In this document: positions 5,511 through 6,612 of the stretch, in pieces
Layout: each line of letters opens with the position of its first letter
How positions within the stretch are numbered: position 1 is the stretch's first letter
Source: JANMQK01 sp031370485
GTDB taxonomy: Bacteria; Acidobacteriota; Polarisedimenticolia; Gp22-AA2
Direction of reading: 5' to 3'
Assembly: GCA_031370485.1 (NCBI GenBank)
Contig: JANMQK010000011.1
Location: 1-6,612, forward strand
DNA: 6,612 nucleotides
Notes under the pieces: generated by a model
Database searches by the model: none
What the model saw: the letters and a program-made list of their open reading frames with translations, nothing else
Told to the model about the DNA's origin: nothing
Made by a program: the position numbers and the translations under genes

Positions 5511-6612
5511 ATGCGCAGATCTCATCTATTTCTCGCCGGGGTGGTCCTGAACCTCCTGGCCCTGGCGCCCGCCGCGACCCAGGAGCTGACTTCCGGCGCC
5601 ATCGCCGGCAAGGTGAACGACCCGACCACCCGCCCGATCGCCGGGGCAGTGATCATCGCGACATCCCAGTTCGGGACACGTACTGCCGAGACCGATGCCT
5701 CCGGAAAATTCATCATGCCGTTCCTCCGCCCGGGAACCTACACCGTGCGGGTCGAGGCCCCGGGAGGGTTCAACAGCGTCATCCAGAACGACGTCACGGT
5801 GTCGCTCGACAAGAGAACGCAGCTGGCGTTCACGCTCGAGCCGGGCAAGACCGAAACCGTCACCGTGACCGCGCAGGCGCCGCTCGTGGACCCGCGCTCC
5901 ACGTCGACCGGCACCTCGTTCAAGTACGACGACTTCGCGAACTCGGTGCCGCTGGGGCGATCCTTCACGGACACCTACGCTGTCGCCCCCGGGGTCGTCA
6001 GCGGGCTTGGCTCCGGCAAGGGGAACAACTCGATCGGCGGCGCCTCGGGACTGGAGAACTCGTATCTCATCGACGGCGTGAACATCACGAACACTGGATT
6101 CGGCGGCATCGGCTCCTACAACATCGTCTACGGCTCGCTCGGGAGCGGCGTCACCAGCGAGTTCCTCGACGAGGTGCAGATCAAGACAGGGGGTTTCGAG
6201 GCGGAATTCGGCCAGGCGCTCGGCGGCATCATCAACACCATCGTGAAATCGGGCACGAACGACTTCAAGGGGAGCGTCGCCTGGTACGCGAGCCCGAGCG
6301 GGGCCCAGTCGTCCAACCGCCTGGTCCAGCTCGACACCGGGACCTCCAACCTCCTCAACACGAACGTGAACGATTTCGCCTTCTCCGTCGGCGGGCCGAT
6401 CGTCAAGGACAAGATGTTCTACTTCTTCGCCTACAACCCGGTCGTCACGACCCAGCGGCTGCGGGCGAACTCGATCGCGAACCCGGCCTACACCGCGGCC
6501 ACGGCGGGTGTTGCGGCCTTCGACGAGGGCGCAAGCACGAACGGCTTCGGCGCCACGTCACCGCTCGCCTTCCCGTCCTCGACCCGGGAGCTCGAGCGCA
6601 CGCGGCGCGCCG
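5511..6612 (+). CDS. TonB-dependent receptor, Oar-like, with N-terminal carboxypeptidase-regulatory-like domain (partial, 5' end)
   Basis: Outer-membrane receptor or transporter of the Oar-like type; only the first 367 residues are present of a protein usually around 1,000 residues. The signal peptide MRRSHLFLAGVVLNLLALAPAATQ is cleaved probably after about residue 22-24. Residues 27-110 form a carboxypeptidase-regulatory-like beta-sandwich (SGAIAGKVNDPTTRPIAGAVI, then ETDASGKFIMPFLRPGTYTVRV). Residues about 115-250 form the plug: VTVTAQAPLVD, LENSYLIDGVNIT (181-193), FLDEVQIKTGGFEAEFGQALGG (218-239) and INTIVKSGTNDFKGS (241-255). Barrel strands begin after that, including FSVGGPIVKDKMFYFFAYN (291-309). 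The ATG at 5511 has GGAGG at 5495-5499, with AGGG closer in. No clear TonB box was seen. The substrate is unknown: in this family ligands include proteins, glycans and metal complexes, and none can be inferred here. It is preceded by its own probable promoter, so it is likely a separate unit from the TPR gene. Confidence 0.93.
   Translation, partial: MRRSHLFLAGVVLNLLALAPAATQELTSGAIAGKVNDPTTRPIAGAVIIATSQFGTRTAETDASGKFIMPFLRPGTYTVRVEAPGGFNSVIQNDVTVSLDKRTQLAFTLEPGKTETVTVTAQAPLVDPRSTSTGTSFKYDDFANSVPLGRSFTDTYAVAPGVVSGLGSGKGNNSIGGASGLENSYLIDGVNITNTGFGGIGSYNIVYGSLGSGVTSEFLDEVQIKTGGFEAEFGQALGGIINTIVKSGTNDFKGSVAWYASPSGAQSSNRLVQLDTGTSNLLNTNVNDFAFSVGGPIVKDKMFYFFAYNPVVTTQRLRANSIANPAYTAATAGVAAFDEGASTNGFGATSPLAFPSSTRELERTRRA

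Overview
The window is high-GC DNA apart from one AT-rich intergenic island. It most resembles a chromosomal fragment from an Acidobacteriota-like or related deep-branching Gram-negative soil or sediment bacterium. Two things suggest this: an Oar-type TonB-dependent receptor with an N-terminal carboxypeptidase-regulatory-like domain (such receptors are strongly expanded in Acidobacteriota), and a processive-type GT2 enzyme of a kind common in those genomes. The taxonomic call is inference. No phylogenetic marker gene lies in the window.

Layout. Positions 1-2435, minus strand: a GT87-like multipass membrane glycosyltransferase (942-2435) is followed 32 bp downstream by a FabF-like beta-ketoacyl-ACP synthase (1-909), which is cut by the window edge just before its first catalytic histidine. 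Positions 2361-3860, plus strand: a complete 499-residue CESA-like GT2 glycosyltransferase diverges from the GT87 gene; depending on the GT87 start, the two genes overlap head-to-head by 75 bp or are separated by 48 bp. Positions 4050-5258, plus strand: a secreted protein that joins a trypsin/HtrA-like domain, apparently lacking its nucleophilic serine, to about four C-terminal TPR repeats. Positions 5259-5510: an AT-rich island with a plausible sigma-70-type promoter and a structured leader. Positions 5511-6612, plus strand: the first 367 residues of the TonB-dependent receptor.

How they may work together. GT87, the ketosynthase and the GT2 enzyme suggest a cell-envelope locus making or decorating a glycan or glycolipid: the ketosynthase for an acyl chain, GT87 transferring sugar from a polyprenyl-phosphate donor on the outer face of the membrane, and GT2 polymerising or transferring sugar from a nucleotide donor on the inner face. 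This is inference from families and proximity; no substrate can be read from the sequence. The TPR protein and the receptor look like separate transcription units of the periplasm and outer membrane. No RNA genes, mobile elements, CRISPR arrays or convincing intrinsic terminators were seen. I found no firm evidence of a wholly undescribed system; the most distinctive items are the pseudoprotease-TPR protein and the tightly packed divergent glycosyltransferase starts.
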